From Hemibagrus wyckioides (Eukaryota; Chordata; Actinopteri; Siluriformes; Bagridae): DNA of 64,000 nt. Below, piece by piece: positions 26,725 to 39,639 of this stretch. The notes beneath the pieces were generated by a model. That model was not told the origin of the DNA and ran no database searches. It saw only the letters and a list, made by a program, of their open reading frames with translations. The stretch is taken from the NCBI RefSeq assembly GCF_019097595.1, contig NC_080732.1:11116775-11180774 (forward strand). The letters are read 5' to 3'. Position 1 is the stretch's first letter; each line of letters opens with the position of its first letter. The position numbers and the translations under genes are program-made.

Positions 26725-26906
26725 CTGCTCCAGAGAAGTCCTGCCCACTGGGATCATGTCATCCTGTACATGTTCTCTCAGTTGCTCCACATAGTGGGGT
26801 ATAACCTCTTCTCTCTTCTCCTCCAACTTCTCCCTCAAATGATCTCTCCATCCAGCCTGCGGGACTCTGTGAGCCACAGCCACGGGTCTTGCTTCCATAA
26901 AACTAC
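26725..26906 (-). CDS. Exon of the minus-strand gene, charged helical
   Basis: The acceptor follows a long CT tract that is a microsatellite on the plus strand (CGCTCTCTAG). The donor is GAGCAG|GTCAAA; phase 1 to 0, 182 nt. The translation includes PVAVAHRVPQAGWRDHLREK and ends GRTSLEQ. It is rich in Glu, Arg and Lys with regular hydrophobics, consistent with a helix or coiled coil. A (CA)n run lies just downstream in the transcript. Confidence 0.88.
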
Positions 26907-28598
26907 CTAGAGAGCGAGAGAGAGAGAGAGAGAGAGAGAGAGTAAGCAAATGAGAGAATGGGACAGTAGAAGAGTAAGTTAGAAAATGAAGCAATTGTAA
27001 AATTGTTAAGCTGAGTCAGTATGTAATGTTATGATGATGGTTTTGTTTTAGTTCATATTTAGAAATTAAAAAGAAAGAATTATAAGTTATGATTTTTAGA
27101 ATGCATTCAATGCCAAATGCTAAAGCCTTTGTTAATGAAATTTAATATTATCCATATTATCATATTAATGGATAGCATATTCTTATATCATCAAACATTA
27201 TGCATTGTCTTGCTACACAATATCAAATAATGTGTTTTTTTTTAATATAAAACACAATATCAGAAATCAATTATATAATATCAATCTGACCAAAACGGGC
27301 TATCAAATAATACACTCTGTCTGGTAAGATTCCATAAGAAATTTTATACAGTACTGTAAATTTACCCAATACTACACTAGTCAAATAAATCAGATTTATC
27401 GGATAACTTGAAATTGTCCACAATTATCCTCATAAATGACTCCCACAAAACGATTTCCTCAAAAGGGAGAACTTCAGGTGGACAGATGCTGATTTCATTC
27501 CTGCATTATTCTTTGCCTCTACTCCAGTCTTCACTGTCCCTGCCACAGCCCTGTTCCACTAACAGGGGTACAGAGTTAAGACTCCATCCGACCACACCTG
27601 TGGAAATGTGCCAGACCATATTCAGTCTACATTTTAGTAGGAAGGTACACTTGCACATTTGGTTAAGGTGGTGCACAGTTGTAATCCTTTGGCAGGATCA
27701 GCAGTGGGTTTTAGGCCCGTCAGAATTCACACATGTAGTGTTAGCCGGTTAACACTGCATTCAATTGTTTGGGATTTTTGCTGGAGCTGTGAGATTAGTC
27801 ACTGAGCTATTGTCCCAGAATGTTCATGAAATCCCACAATGAAGCACTAGTAAAGAGGATACTGGGATTAACGCACTTCTACCACAGCAGGAGGAGGAGG
27901 CTGATCACTGCTTCCTTTCCTCTGCTACCTTCCATCCAGCCAGCCATTGAAGCTTCAGAGCAATAACAATAGGCCTAAGACAATCGTCTCAGTGTGTTCT
28001 CATGGTCCTGCCTCCAACTGGTGCGTTTCCAGCTTCTCTCTTTGGTCCTTTTGCGCCCCAAGAGCTTTGCAGGTTTTTCCCCACCATCACATTCTGCTAC
28101 AAAGCATGTTAATGAACAAGACATGCAAAACATCATTAGCTAAATGGACGTAGTCCAGTGTGCAGTGTTTAAGAAAAGGGAATCCTGGAGAAATCCCTCT
28201 TGGGAGAAGCCATTTGATGCTGCTAGACTGGAGTTACTTTAGGTGGTAAACTGCACATGTTGACTGTATTCATGCTTACAGGAAGAACTGTAAAGGTCCA
28301 TTAAGCACAATGCATTTATTCTGAAGAATAAATCACAGCTACATTCTCTGTACTGTCCTGGGATAAATATTAGCCATGGACTAGTGCTTCCTTCATTCAC
28401 CAGCCATGTGTGTGCATACAGATGAAATGTGTTCATGGTCTTCATTAGCAAGGCTCTTCCTGATTAACTGAATAGTTTATTGAAATTTCCAAAGCTCTGT
28501 TTAATTTATCGCACAAACGCCATGTATCTGTCTTTCATGTGTGTGTGTGTGTGTGTGTGTGTATTATCATTTCAGTGATTTAAATGTTTGTTTCTTAC

Positions 28599-28688
28599 CA
28601 GGTAAATCTATGACAGTTGAAACTTCATCTTCATTCAGTATCTGAGACAGTTTCTCATACAGACCCCGTTCATCCTCATGCATGAATT
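28599..28688 (-). CDS. Exon of the minus-strand gene (90 nt)
   Basis: The acceptor is TTTGTGTCACAG and the donor CCTG|GTAAGAA, close to the ideal consensus; phase 1 at both ends. It encodes FMHEDERGLYEKLSQILNED and ends VSTVIDLP. The split Gly codon at its end is completed by the next exon. Confidence 0.88.
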
Positions 28689-29383
28689 CTGTGACACAAA
28701 ACAAGCAAAACATGAATAAATACATAACAATTTCATTTTAATGTCATACATATCAGTCAACGTCACCTGTGCTGCTAAATCAAAATGAAAACCATGCAAC
28801 GATTTTCCAACAAAGTGACACTAATTCTTGACCTTAATTTACATTCATTCATTATACCTCAAAGCTAATAATAACAGACATGTAGGTCGTTCTGTAAGGC
28901 TTTTTAAGGCAAGGAAATATATGCAGAATTTTACATTACACTCTACCCACCTAAGGAACATGATTGTCAAAGGTGATACTGTTTGGTGGGATTCAAGGAT
29001 ATTACAGAAAAGTGGTGTCCAAAAAGATACAGTTGGAATGGCTTTTCTGTTAATAGGCAGATTTCATTATAACATGCATATTACCTCAATCCCAAGAGCA
29101 CGTCTTTAATAGGCAAATGGGGGAAGATCTATCACTGTACCAAGGAGGTTCCCTGCTGTCATTTAGAGTATGTTAAAGTAAATGGTGAGGCACTGAAAAT
29201 GGAAGCAACCAATGATACATGACCTTCAGCAATGACGGCCATGGCATCAGACTATCTCGCTGGCCTTTGGTTAAAAAGTATTTACATAGACCGTCCCGCC
29301 AAGTGCAGCGGCTGGCCAAGAGTGAACTTGCTCACCCTGCTTTAATGAACTAAGGCAGCCCATTACAAGCAAAAATGACATAC

Positions 29384-29488
29384 TTAATTCTAGCTCATCT
29401 CCCGCTCCAACCCTGAACATCCCGCGCTGCCTCAGGTCACCCTCCACTGTCGCCCAGGGGTCAAAGTAATTTCGAGCACCTTCATTTC
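29384..29488 (-). CDS. Exon of the minus-strand gene (105 nt)
   Basis: The acceptor is TTTCCACAG and the donor TTAA|GTATGT; phase 1 at both ends. It encodes NEGARNYFDPWATVEGDL followed by a short charged tail (GAGDELEL). The aromatic/Asp/Trp content suggests the start of a folded segment after the acidic linker. Confidence 0.85.
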
Positions 29489-29975
29489 CTGTGGAAAGTA
29501 CAGATGGACGTCAAAAGAGAAAAGAGAGCAAAAGTGAGTGAGTGAGAGCTACAATGGGGGGGGTCTTTGGGGGGGTTGGGAGTAGAGAAAGTGTGTGGGG
29601 GGGGGCTTTAGGGGTTGATAGGTGGCAGGTTGGTTGAGGTTAGTGATTATTAGAAGCATATGAAGCGAAGATGTTAATTTTTAAAAGCCCACACTAGCCA
29701 ACCTGATAGGGCTTCTCTCTGCCTCTGTTTCCCAGAAGTGAATGCCACCAGGGCCCACCGCTGCTCTGGGGCCTAATTAGCATGCTAGGAAAAGGTCAGC
29801 CCAGGCAATCTCTTAAACACAACCTGCCATATGTTACCTGTGTTCAAACGAACTAATGAGAAACGTGTAAGAGCATAGAGGCTACAATTTCAAAGACAAT
29901 ATCCTAATGCTGAGGGTCAATGGCCAGAGCTAGAGAGAGAGGAAGAAAAGAGAAAGTGGACAGAGAGTAACTAAA

Positions 29976-30009
<34 letters not shown>

Positions 30010-30569
30010 TCCATGTTCCATTGCCTTCTTATTAGCAATCAGTGACCTATGGGCATCAAAGCTGTGTTTATGGGAATCCAGCAGCTGGAGGGGGTATTCT
30101 CTTAACCAGGTACACCCTGCCACACTTGCATTTATGTGGTTGTACTGTGATATTTAGACCTCCCATTTCAGTCCTAACTGCATCAAGTTACACTATTCAC
30201 TGTTTGGTTAGTTGATAATTGTTATTATGGTATCATTAAAAAAAAACTTGCTGTGGACAGGGAGGAACTATGCCAAATTTTAAGACTCCAAAGCAAACTC
30301 TGTTACAATGATCTCTGTAAACTTCCCTTGGTAATTCTGAGGTTACTGATTTTGTGTAACATGTTTGCATAATGCTGGCTAACTTTAATACAGTGTCTCA
30401 AAGTCATTAATTACATTTTTCATTTCTTCTTACTTGTAACAGAAATCGCTTTCCTTTCGTTATACATGCATCAGCTGGTCAAATGGCACATTTAGATTAA
30501 TGTTAGTTGCAATTAAACATAACATTAAACAACTTATCACATAGTGTAGCATGTGTGCAAAAAATGTAA

Positions 30570-30652
30570 AAAATAAATAAATAAATAAATAAATAAATAC
30601 TACAACTACTACTACTGCTACTACTACTACTAATAATAATAATAATAATAAT
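30570..30652. repeat. (AAAT)n(ACT)n(AAT)n compound microsatellite
   Basis: Three adjoining simple repeats in the 4-kb intron between the exons at 33479 and 29488. Confidence 0.95.
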
Positions 30653-31660
30653 TTGTTAATCACTCGTTTGTCCCTTGTATCGTTTATCTATTGGCAGCTG
30701 AAACTGAATCACTTAACCACAGTTAACAATCCATGTGCCAGTTGGAAGTTGGCAAATACTGTAATACTGTATAGCAAACACTACCACCAATATACTGTAT
30801 ACTGATAGCCTTTTAGCCAAGTCTAAAATAAATAAATAAAATAAATAAAATCTGCATTGCTCTGTTCAGCTGTAAATAACTACATTAAGAAATAAGCAGT
30901 TGTATAGCATGAAGTCTACAACAAACATTTAAAATAATGTACCATACTTTTTCAAAAGTGAATATATCAGGCAAGTCAGGTCCACTACTTGCATGTCTAT
31001 TATGACTTGCTCATCGAATGTGTCAATAACAGGGAAGTAGCTTGCCAAAATCCATATTAAATATTTATATACATATTTATTTAATATGCAATTTTTTTAA
31101 CTGTAAATTTCAAATGTCATTATGCTTTCCTTATGGCAGACTAGCAGTTAGCAGCATTAGCTCAGTAACAATATCAAAAGCCCAGTAAACAAAAAGTAAA
31201 AGTTAACCTCAAACAAACAAACAAACAAGCAAACCTATTCTGCATACACTGTTCTTCATGTCAGTTAGCGAAAATCATTGGCCTAATGATAGCTTGCTAG
31301 ATGGAGCAAGACTAGTTACTTGCTAATGAACTAGCACAATCATATGTGCTTAAATATAAGACAGATGCAGATTTTGATATGATTGGCTCCTTGGTACTAC
31401 ACTTTCCCTTCTCTGTATAACTCCATACAATGCATGTTAATTACTCAGATATTACAGGTATGTTTCAGTAGAAAATGCTTTCAGATACAGAAATAAAGTG
31501 ATATCAGCTTGATATAAAAATGTACATGCCCCAATTTAGCTAGCTAGCACTAGGTTAAATTCCTGCATGTGATCCAGTATTCCTCATATAGCATATAGCA
31601 TATCATCTCAGCAGAGGATTAGTTATGGGATGTTGATATTTTTTGTATTAGTCTTTAAAT

Positions 31661-31730
31661 ATACTACTACTACTACTTCTATTACTACTACTACTAGTAC
31701 TCCTACTCCTACTACTACTACTACTACTAC

Positions 31731-31762
<32 letters not shown>

Positions 31763-31788
31763 TAATTAATTAATTAATTAATTAATTT
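31661..31788. repeat. (CTA)n(AAT)n(TTAA)n compound microsatellite
   Basis: The same order of simple repeats as at 30570-30652, about 1 kb away in the same intron, here ending in TTAA units. Confidence 0.95.
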
Positions 31789-33478
31789 ACAAATATTGGG
31801 TCACACATTTGTGGAATTGTAATTTTTTTGTATTCCAAGCCCACCTCAGATACTACATTTTTGTTATCACAAGAACGTTAATTTTGGAGATGTACTGAAA
31901 TACAATTTCCACAGCTCAAGCTTCCTGTTGAGGCTACACTGAGAAGACCAGATGCTATCAGGTTAAATTGCCAAGAAAAGACTGTCACTGCCAGTGGGAT
32001 CCATCTCACATGCATGTGCTCTCCTGCTTTGATAGACAATACACTGCTATTAACCAGTAATAAAGTTCACTGTTTTCTTAACAATTTAATTTTCAAAAAT
32101 GATCTGCAATATTCTCATAATTGACAACATATAATATCTGCCCAGTTTAGAGACATCCCTATTCTCACAACACACACACAGCTATCCACATTAATATACA
32201 TAATACACCCAGTGTTCAAAGTGTGTCTACTGTAGAGGTGTAACACAATGCCATTATCTGTATTTGAATCTGTTTCATGCTCAGAATATTTGTATATGGA
32301 CTTAAAGTGGGTGTGGCCTTACCAGAAAATATGCTGTTGTTGTTGTTGTTGTTGTTGTTTGGTTAACCCTACTACTCTGCCCTACATACAGGGCTGCTTG
32401 AAAAAGTATTTCACCATCTGTGGAACATTCTGGAATGACTTCTTATATGACTCAGTAAACATGCTATATAGGTTTAAAAAGTAAACTTTTATTTAGGAAA
32501 TTGTTTATAACAAATATAAACTAATCATATTTTAATAGGTTTAGTTTTGGGGTTTATTTCAGTGCAGGTAAAGTTCCCTGGACACACTGTCAGAATGTAT
32601 TATAAAGCTGGGATGGCTGCTGTGAGTCAAATATGTTTATTCAGTAATGTTGGAGCATAATATTTTAGAAAAATATGTGCTCAGTAAACAACATATTAAA
32701 GTAATAAGATTTGTTAAATTAATTAAATGATTTTTTTATGGAGAGCCCTGCAGAGATATGCAGGTCCATGCACAGTGGTCTTTTTAAGCTTCTTTGGAGC
32801 AGTAGTTCAATATATTTCTACTTTACAAAATATAGTAGTTTTATTTTGGAGCTTACATTGAATAGTTCATCTCCTATTAATTTCATGTTAGGAGTGCCAG
32901 GTTCCCTGTATAATGGCCACATCTTAAATGGACACCACTGTTAAACTGTTCCGTTCAAAACACGGGAAAAAAAGAAAAATAAGTCCACTTTTTCCTGTTC
33001 ACAAATGTTTCTGGAAAGTTCAAGTCTGTTTGGTGGTTACTGAAATGTATTTGTGGTGGGAATTTTACTGAAACCTGCAAGCCTCTTCAAAGCATCTTCT
33101 TCTTCTCTATCCTTAAAACGCAACATTAAGGTAAAAACCTCACAAGACTTTTCTTTCGTTTTGTCCAGTGGGATACCAATGCCTGAAACTGGCAAGCTTT
33201 CTTTAAAAAAAAAATTCACATATTTTTCATATCTTTATTTGTATTTGTTTAGTATGCCTTAGATGTTCTATATGAATAATGTTTTCACATTCAGTTGCAC
33301 CTAGTACACACACACACACACACACACAGACAAGTACATCTCATATCTGCTTTCAGAAATGGATGAAACTACTTGTTGAGGCAGGCTAGCTAAGGAATGT
33401 GGGCTTGTGGAGGTTAGGATGGGAGGCAGGGCAAGTCTCTGTCACTGTCTTTGAGTGTAATGAAGAGTGAAGCTTCAC

Positions 33479-33676
33479 CTCTTGTGCTGGCAAGGGCTTC
33501 CAGGTTCTTTTGCTGTTGGTGAGCGGCAAGAGTGCTATCCTGCCCGTCACCTCCTATCTCTCTCTCCCCATCCCTCTGTCTGCCACAGCTCTGCTCGTCC
33601 TCCTCCTCGCCACTCAGGAACCCAGGATTTACAATGCCCTTCATCACCCCCCCCTCCTCTTCCTCCTGCTCTTTGG
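33479..33676 (-). CDS. Exon of the minus-strand gene, acidic low-complexity
   Basis: The acceptor is TACCTCCCCAG and the donor AGAG|GTGAAG; phase 1 at both ends, 198 nt. The translation starts AKEQEEEEGG, continues through GIVNPGF and GEEEDE, and ends LEALASTR. It is acidic and probably disordered. It contains a run of eight G in the coding sense (33647-33654), a likely site of length polymorphism. The open frame runs past the donor into the intron, so the ORF alone overstates the exon. Confidence 0.85.
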
Positions 33677-34051
33677 CTGGGGAGGTAAAAAGAAAGAGAG
33701 AGGAGGTCAAGGCAGTGCATTTCTACCCCAAAGTGTATTCAATATAGTGAGACTTCTTTCCCAGCTGAAACATTCATGTGCAGCCTGGAGACTGTAACTG
33801 AAGAACAATTAGGTTAAAATTGACCCCAAAATCATGCAGGGAATGAGTGGTGGGGGGAAAAAGAGAAAAAGAAAAGAAGAAGAAAATGAAGATGGGGATG
33901 AAGGAGAAAAAGAAGAAGAAGAAATGATTAAAATAATTACAAATTGTGCCCTGACAAGCAAGAGCAAAATTTAGCCCAGAGCCATTTGTCTTTAATTAGT
34001 TAATTAATCCTTACACAAATTATGAGCAATAACTCATCATACGGAGCTCAC

Positions 34052-34118
34052 CCATCAGAAATTCAGCCGACTTAGATTTCTTCTGCTTAGCTTGCTTCAG
34101 AGCCTTCTGCTCCAACTT
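34052..34118 (-). CDS. Exon of the minus-strand gene, Lys-rich
   Basis: The acceptor is TTTCCCTCCAG and the donor ATGG|GTGAGC; the phase runs from 0 to 1. It encodes KLEQKALKQAKQKKSKSAEF followed by LM and one base of an Ala codon. The strongly basic, Gln/Lys-rich helix could be part of a coiled coil or a nucleic-acid or phospholipid contact, but nothing specific can be claimed. Confidence 0.85.
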
Positions 34119-34988
34119 CTGGAGGGAAATTGTTAAATGAATAAATTAGTTGCAGAATGAAGATCATCATTTATGATCCGCAACTAACACAGTATTTTAA
34201 ATATGGAACGACACCGAAATGACATTTAATTTACATCGCTGCTAAAGGGGTCAAGCACTAATTGAACAACAGGGGTGGAAAAAATTTAATCATAAATAGA
34301 TAAGAAAAGTTGACACGAATGCCTAATGAAGGTCACATTAAAATACTTCCTCCTTTTACAAGCGCAGCCCCCACCCAAACCGAGCGCAACATTTTCCCTT
34401 CCAAAAAATGCACTTTTTATACTATGTGAAAATTCTGTTATGTTCTGTGAATATGAATATGCAAATCAACACAAACACACTGCACATAGCATGAACAGTG
34501 AGCACACATATCACCCCAACCACCACACAGACACAGACACACACACACACACACACAATGCAAAAGGGGAGAGAAAACAGGAATCACGAGATATTGAATA
34601 AAATAAATAACAATTTGTTAAATAACATACAACACCAGTATGGTATCATTGCAGTAGTTAAAGCCTTTTATGTGTAACAGCAACCCGACTGCATAGATCA
34701 GAGTGATAAAACAGTCGGCACAGGAACAGGCTGCTTGCATGTACACAATATAAAACATGGTTTCAAAAATGAAGAATCAGGCTGTGTAAGAGGAAGATGT
34801 TTTTCATTCTAGATGACAGCGCAATTAAAGCAGCGAGAGGACACATTCCAATCTGGAGAGAAGAGTTTAGCGAATCTGTTTTTACATCCAACAAGCCCTA
34901 AAGCCAGACATTCATTTGCACCACTGAGATTAATGCTCATCTAATTGTAACTTATTTAAAAACCATTTTCTTTTTTTCATCTTCTCAC

Positions 34989-35030
34989 CACTGCCTTCAA
35001 ATCAATTTCTCCAACAGAAAGACTGCAACG
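34989..35030 (-). CDS. Exon of the minus-strand gene (14 codons)
   Basis: The acceptor follows a T12 run (TTTGGTCAG). The exon encodes RCSLSVGEIDLKAV and ends at the donor GCAGTG|GTGAGA. It is phase 0 at both ends. It is short, but its splice signals are good and it bridges two better exons without a frame change. Confidence 0.75.
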
Positions 35031-35103
35031 CTGACCAAAAAAAAAAATCTCAATTGTGCCAATTATAGGAAAAATTATTAAATAACAACAACAAACAACA
35101 ACA

Positions 35104-35104
<1 letters not shown>

Positions 35105-35139
<35 letters not shown>

Positions 35140-35166
35140 TCAGCAACAACATCTACAACAACATTC

Positions 35167-35234
<68 letters not shown>
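35105..35234. repeat. Two (AAT)n blocks with CAACAA linker
   Basis: AAT/ATA units lie at 35105-35139 and 35167-35234, separated by CAACAACATC-type sequence. On the right they are followed by GTTGTTGTT, giving a second AT-rich imperfect palindrome just upstream (transcript sense) of the exon at 35030. Confidence 0.95.
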
Positions 35235-35929
35235 TGTTGTTGTTATTGTTGTTGCTGCTGTATTATGTAATGATCTTAGCTGAGACGATTGTGATTGCTG
35301 CTGTAGAGACAGAACTGGGCCCAGTTCTCTATGGAGCCAGAACCAACTGAGAAGCTCATGTCCTGATAAACTTATTGAAGTGATTTTTTCTTATTAGCTG
35401 CTGATTTTTAATGTGCATTATAGTCATCTTGTTACAAACTTTCTTTATATAAACAGAAAATCTTTCTTTCATTTCAAAAACACGGAATTGGTTAGACTGA
35501 TAAATCTAATTATATTAAAGATCCAATCCTTTATTGGAATTCTTTTTACCAAATAATAGCTGTGCACTCTCAGTGAACATGAATGTGCTTGTGCTTGACA
35601 CATTTTCATAATGCACAGTGCGTTCGCTCGATATTTTGGTAACTTTTCGTTTCGCGCACACACAGTCAGGCACAGACATTGATGGGGCTGGTCTTTGTTA
35701 CACAGATGTAATTAAATTTAAATTAGCTCAATGTGGGCGGATAGCCTTTAGTTCTCAAATCAGTGTTTTTTGCCCTTGAGACTCAGGCACTTTAAAGAGG
35801 GTGGCAAAATATAACAGATATCAAATTTAATTATTGTACCAAATGTTTCATTGTCACCAGACATGAGCATCATACAGGAGATAATATTCCAAACACATAT
35901 TCCACTGCAAGAATTAAATTTAATTCACT

Positions 35930-35954
35930 ATAATAATAATAATAATAATAATAA

Positions 35955-36017
<63 letters not shown>
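35930..36017. repeat. (AAT)n followed by (TTA)n, inverted pair
   Basis: Positions 35930-35955 are AAT units and 35957-36017 are TTA units, with a single G between them. The two arms are complementary, so about 25 bp could fold into a hairpin or cruciform. Confidence 0.95.
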
Positions 36018-36018
<1 letters not shown>

Positions 36019-36985
36019 AAATATTCTATTGTTTGGCAAGGAGTTAAAGCGATACTGCACCTGTTAAGGTTCCTGTCACATGATTCTCAGAACAATAGTA
36101 GATTTGGTAATACTCATCGCTCATATTTTATCACATTTCCTTATTTACATGTTTCTTGCTTTAAGATACTGACACTGCAGAGAAAAACATCTATGCCTGA
36201 AATATAGTCAGTAGTCATTTTAATTGTTCTAGCAGGGAAATTCAGAGAGCTGCACATAATCTTTTAATTTGACTTCCTAAATAAGCATTGTCTTTTTTCC
36301 CCGTTAGGTATGGTACTTGTCAAAACAGAAATCGTTCAAGGACAAAGTGTACATCTGTGTGATATCTGAATAAATACACCACAGTATGATCAAACCCCGT
36401 AATGATCAGTATTCAAGTGGCCGGGCACGCTGCCAAACTGGGGTTCCGAATCATTGCTTAACTGTTACAATATTCTAAATATCATAAGCCTTTGTAAACA
36501 CAACAGCCCAGATCTTTCCAGACACACAATCATAATGCAGATAAATATATTAAAATTCCAGCACCGGTCTAGTGTCTTCTGCCAAGCAAAAGCTACATTA
36601 CAAAACCACATAGCTACGTTGCAGGCCTCCAACAAAATGGGGCAGAAAAAAACTGGCGAGATTAAGATGACATCCGGAGGCATTCCGTTTGTGGTTTAAA
36701 AGTGAAAAGCCTGCCCTTTTTCCCAAGAGTCGTAAACATGAAGCTGCTAGTTCAGTTTAGAATAGGGAGGACAGAGGGAGGGGAAAACATCCTGTAACTA
36801 AGTGGTGACAAGTGAAATGTATGAAGTTTTTAAAAGAATGTGATTGTTGTCAAAAGCAATTGGGCACAACAGCAGCTTGTTCAGTTCAGGTTGTAGTCAA
36901 AAAAGTGGTGGTGCTGGGATAGGTACAGATAGACAGGGCACAGGGCTGGTGGGCATAGACCAGCTCCGCAGTGAATTTTGCATAC

Positions 36986-37096
36986 TGTACGGATCAGCGC
37001 CCAGTTCAGACGAGTCACATTGAATCTGCCATCAACCAACTGTGCTTCATGAAACCGTCGACTCTCATTTATGTCTGAGTATTTGCCTCGGCCCAG
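36986..37096 (-). CDS. Exon of the minus-strand gene (37 codons)
   Basis: The acceptor is TTTACTGCAG and the donor ACA|GTATGC. The frame is open in phase 0 at both ends. It begins LGRGKYSDINESRRF and ends NWALIRT, mixed polar and charged sequence typical of coding DNA. It joins directly in phase to the exon at 35030. The acceptor contains two nearby CAGs, so a small shift of the start is possible. Confidence 0.8.
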
Positions 37097-37470
37097 CTGC
37101 AGTAAACAAACCCTGCACGCTCACGCTTTCTGTTTGAACCTCTCCTTCTCTCTATTTATCTCCCATTGATCTGCTAATACACAGAATTGTGTGTCCTCCA
37201 CGAAATCACCTGAACCTAAAGCATGAATGTGAAAGGGAGCACATGAGCCTACTTAGTAAACAGACACACACACACATGCACACATATACATACACACAAA
37301 ATAATATCAGGCATCAGTGGTGCTGCTGCTATAGGCTTTGCTTAGAAACTAGGCTAAAGTGGTTTGTTGTAAATTACAAATAATAAACAGAAATATTAAT
37401 TATATTTCAAAACATTTCTAACATTTCGTGATTTTTTTTTAGATAAAATGATATTGAGGGTTTCATTTAG

Positions 37471-37530
37471 AATAGAATAGAATAGAATAGAATAGAATAG
37501 AATAGAATAGAATAGAATAGAATAGAATAG
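37471..37530. repeat. (AATAG)12 array
   Basis: Twelve exact AATAG units. The reverse complement is CTATT, the same pentamer as the LINE tail at 40371-40420 in the opposite orientation. No LINE body was recognised beside it. Confidence 0.97.
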
Positions 37531-38291
37531 CAACAGCAACACAGTGATTAAAGAGTTGTTGCTGTGCAACCAATTACTGCAGGTCTTTTTCAATATAATT
37601 TCTGGACAGCGTCTTTTCAAATAAGCCCAAGTAATTGCTAAGAAGCTAACAGATCTATGTTGAACAACAGCACTGTCAGTTGCTAAAGACAGGAAAACAT
37701 AATTAGTATTCAGGCTTAATTAATCTACGCTAGCCCTTTTAAGAGAATTAGTCAATTATTTATGCATGTGTGCCACTTTGATGCCAACAGATTAAGGTTG
37801 CAACAACAAAATGAGACACTTATTTCATGCTTTAATAATGCTATTTTCACTAGATTTACTGAACTATAAACAATAAACTTCTTTTGCAAGAACAGCTTCT
37901 TTGATATGAGCCTTGTTATCCAGACAAAATGGTCAGTCAAAGTTTACAAAAAAGAGCTTTAGAAACCTCACATGTAGAAAATGGATGGGCAGCAGGACTG
38001 GTGTATAATGAAATACATAAATGTTATGTTCTTTTGTGTTTAAATCCAACACTTGAAGTATCTATTAAAGCTGGGGCTTTGCTGGATCATGAGAAATTTG
38101 CCAGGATATTGAAGAGGCTTTTTGTTCATCTACTGAAGGCCGTCACAGTACTTCTGCTCAATTCCATTCCCCACTGACCTCTCACAGGCCACCACTTTGG
38201 ACGATAAATGTCAGTGCTGATCCTGCCTCACTACCATAATAGAAAACTATGAGGTAGAGGTCTGACCTCAACGAAGAAAAGGGATAGTTAC

Positions 38292-38357
38292 AGCACCGAA
38301 TCCATCCACTGTTTCAGACTGTGAGACTTCTTCACCAAGCCACTGACCTGCTTGAAC
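38292..38357 (-). CDS. Probable exon of the minus-strand gene (22 codons)
   Basis: The acceptor follows a C-rich tract (CCCACATACAG). The open frame begins VQAGQWLGEEVSQSE and ends at a donor GTAACT. It is phase 0 at both ends, in agreement with the next exon at 37096. An alternative donor four bases earlier in the coding sequence (TTCG|GTGCTG) would break the phase. Confidence 0.5.
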
Positions 38358-38789
38358 CTGTATGTGGGTGGGGGTGGATGCAGCATGTTACCGTGCTTTG
38401 CCTGAATTTTGATTCTTGTTGAGCCTCACTCATCAGAGCTATAATTCAAAGTCAGCAAGGATTGCAAAATCCTTCAGAGGTTGTACCCTGTAAGTCCAAC
38501 TACACTATTTTACACAAGCACACGGTTTTACATTTGTGATCCAAATTCACCACTGGGCCATGTGTTATCTGAGGTTAAGGTTTCCTAAGAATGCCAATGG
38601 CCAGATTGTAATTGGCAGAGATGAGCAAAAGAACCTTTGCAATCTCACTCACTCTTCCCACCACAGTTCATGTACTGATCTTAACTCAGCAAGAACAGTA
38701 TTTGACTGAGATGGCACAAGTAATAAGCAACTCTGTCACATACAAGCAGGCACAGGCAGCATTTTACTCTATTTATTTATCAATTTGTT

Positions 38790-38842
<53 letters not shown>
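38790..38842. repeat. (CT)n(AT)n compound microsatellite
   Basis: A CT run passes directly into an AT run, in an intron of the large gene. Confidence 0.95.
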
Positions 38843-38844
<2 letters not shown>

Positions 38845-39639
38845 GTTAACCCACAAACCTGAACACAAGAGGTCTCTGCACAACACATACAGTTAATATA
38901 CACAGAGAGCATGTCACCTGCACATGGAGTGGACAGCCTGCACCAATACAGGGAATCATCTGTACTTGTGAAGTAGCAAATAGCTCTAAATCACAATGAC
39001 TAACATGCATTATAGGCTACATGTTTACACAACCATGATGTAACGGTTAGAGTTTAGTTTTCAAACAACAGCAGTCCACATCACTCCAATATAGGATGCC
39101 TGAGAATGAGGCTTTAGGTCAGAGGTTTATTTATTCAGAATTTATTGGAGAATTGATGAATGTATTTATTTATATCTATGGGTTGATGAACCTGCAGTAC
39201 ATTTTATTTACAATAGTAGAACTCTGTTCATAACTATTTTTGATTTATTTAGTTGTAATACAGAAAGAAATACACTATATTGTTTCTGATTAAGAAAATT
39301 TAAAAAGAAATTGTTACAAAATATGATAAGAATCATTACAGGACTTTTTGGTAGTGGTGACAGTGTGCAGGAATAATGCAGTTTAGAAGACAAATGAGTA
39401 TAATTCCAGTCATATGTTAAACCTTACTGCTGTAAAAAAAAAAAAAAAGTGGGCTACACAAGAACAACACCATCAAGTAAAATTAACATTTAATTGTATA
39501 TATTTTTTTCATTTAGCCAATATGCAAATAAAGATAAATAAACCAGTTAACAGGCCTATGAACACATCTGAGAACAAGAAAATTTGTTCAAAAACTAATG
39601 AAGAAGAAGAAGGAACAACTAATGAAGAACATTCATTTA

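Larger units (their letters stand above)
29489..33478. other. Intron of the minus-strand gene
   Basis: A 4-kb intron rich in simple repeats (G-runs at 29556-29607, GA at 29979, compound arrays at 30570 and 31661). A short unique block around 29690-29830 (GGGGCCTAATTAGCATGCTA) could be a regulatory element. Confidence 0.65.

Noticed and set aside
38905..38965. Possible small minus-strand exon ending at a GTGACA donor
   Set aside because: Its phase does not fit the neighbouring exons and the acceptor is ambiguous.
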